A DNA stretch of 5,725 bases, taken from contig JBMOJH010000154.1 in assembly GCA_049316905.1 (NCBI GenBank), forward strand, positions 1 through 5,725, read 5' to 3'. The notes beneath the pieces were generated by a model. The model saw only the letters and a program-made list of their open reading frames with translations. It had not been told where the DNA came from and did not search any database. The position numbers were made by a program, and so were the translations under genes. Below are positions 5,218 through 5,725 of the stretch, piece by piece; position 1 is the stretch's first letter; every line of letters begins with the position of its first letter. The stretch comes from CAIPVR01 sp049316905. Its GTDB lineage: Bacteria > Actinomycetota > Acidimicrobiia > Acidimicrobiales > Microtrichaceae.

Positions 5218-5725
5218 ATGGATTCCGGCGACATCGCCTGGGTGCTGGGCTCATCGGCCCTCGTGCTCTTCATGACCCCAGGTCTGGCGTTCTTCTACGG
5301 CGGCATGGACCGCCGGAGGAACGTGCTCAACATGCTGATGATGAACTTCTGGTGCCTGCTCATCATCCCGGTGCTCTGGGTGCTGATCGGGTACTCGATC
5401 GCCGGCGGCAACTTCGACGCCGCCTGGTTCGGCGGGTTCGACGCGGCGATGCTGCGCAACGTCGGCCTCGATGAGGACGGCGCCTCGCAGCTGCTCACGA
5501 TCGGGTTCCTCGGCATGTTCGCCGTGATCACCCCGGCCCTCATCTCCGGCGCGGTGGCCGGGCGCATGAAGTTCGCGGCCTGGGCGGTGTTCGCCCCGGT
5601 CTGGATGCTCCTGGTGTTCGCCCCCGTCTTCAAGTGGGTCTACGGCGGCTGGCTGGGCGTGCGCGGTTCGCTCGACTTCGCCGGCGGCACCGCCATCCAC
5701 GTCAACGCCGGCATCGCCGCCCTCG
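5218..5725 (+). CDS. amt: Ammonium transporter (Amt/MEP/Rh family), N-terminal part, cut by the window edge
   Basis: The first 169 codons are visible, about 40% of a usual 400-450 aa transporter. Amt proteins are trimeric membrane channels that carry ammonium into the cell. Seen in order: DIAWVLGSSALVLFMTPGLA (5-24) and FFYGGM (25-30), the family's first membrane segment; NVLNMLMMNF (35-44); a second segment to about 62; FLGMFAVITPALISGAV (97-113), with Phe101 matching the E. coli outer gate Phe107; a segment at about 119-138; and LDFAGGTAIHVNAG (152-165), with Asp153 and His161 matching Asp160 and pore His168. The residue at the Trp148 position is Tyr142 (KWVYGG), and the usual Glu of AERMKF is Gly115. 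There is no cleavable signal peptide, unlike E. coli AmtB. The ATG at 5218 is preceded by AGGAGG. A GlnR-like box upstream suggests induction under nitrogen limitation. A glnK/glnB gene often follows amt but would lie outside the window. Confidence 0.95.
   Translation, partial: MDSGDIAWVLGSSALVLFMTPGLAFFYGGMDRRRNVLNMLMMNFWCLLIIPVLWVLIGYSIAGGNFDAAWFGGFDAAMLRNVGLDEDGASQLLTIGFLGMFAVITPALISGAVAGRMKFAAWAVFAPVWMLLVFAPVFKWVYGGWLGVRGSLDFAGGTAIHVNAGIAAL

Noticed and set aside
5121..5474. Plus-strand open frame of 117 codons starting in the thrB-amt interval
   Set aside because: Overlaps amt out of frame, has no Shine-Dalgarno, and shows no domain. amt is unambiguous in its own frame.

Overview
The window is a very GC-rich stretch with several GTG starts, overlapping genes and codons strongly biased to G/C in the third position. 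This points to an actinobacterium (Actinomycetota). A GlnR-like box and an apparently leaderless gene fit that group. Placement below phylum (for example Acidimicrobiia) is only a guess. Coding density is near total: the only non-coding stretches are about 107 bp (4160-4266) and about 102 bp (5116-5217), and both carry visible signals. No RNA gene, insertion sequence or CRISPR array was seen.

Left block, minus strand, 4159 down to the left edge: a four-gene operon read leftwards. It encodes a FabH-like beta-ketoacyl synthase III (3119-4159), a FabG-like short-chain dehydrogenase/reductase (2289-3122), an AMP-forming acyl-CoA/acyl-acid ligase (761-2299) and a multi-pass acyltransferase-3 membrane protein (759 to beyond position 1). 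The junctions are a GTGA 4-nt overlap, an 11-nt overlap with an internal Shine-Dalgarno, and a 1-nt gap, so the genes are almost certainly co-transcribed and translationally coupled. Read together, the enzymes could activate an acid, condense it with an extender, reduce the keto group, and transfer the acyl group to an acceptor at the membrane. I do not recognise the cassette as a named pathway. No acyl carrier protein is visible, and the synthase lacks several basic residues that FabH uses to dock ACP.

Middle, 4160-4266: a compact divergent promoter region. A minus-strand -35/-10 pair for the operon overlaps a perfect 16-bp palindrome. On the plus strand a TANNNT -10 box lies 6 nt before a GTG, implying a leaderless transcript for the next gene.

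Right block, plus strand: homoserine kinase thrB (4267-5115; threonine branch), then a structured 102-bp leader with a candidate GlnR half-operator and competing hairpins around the Shine-Dalgarno, then the first 169 codons of an ammonium transporter (amt, from 5218), cut by the right edge. thrB stands without thrC or hom beside it in the visible sequence.
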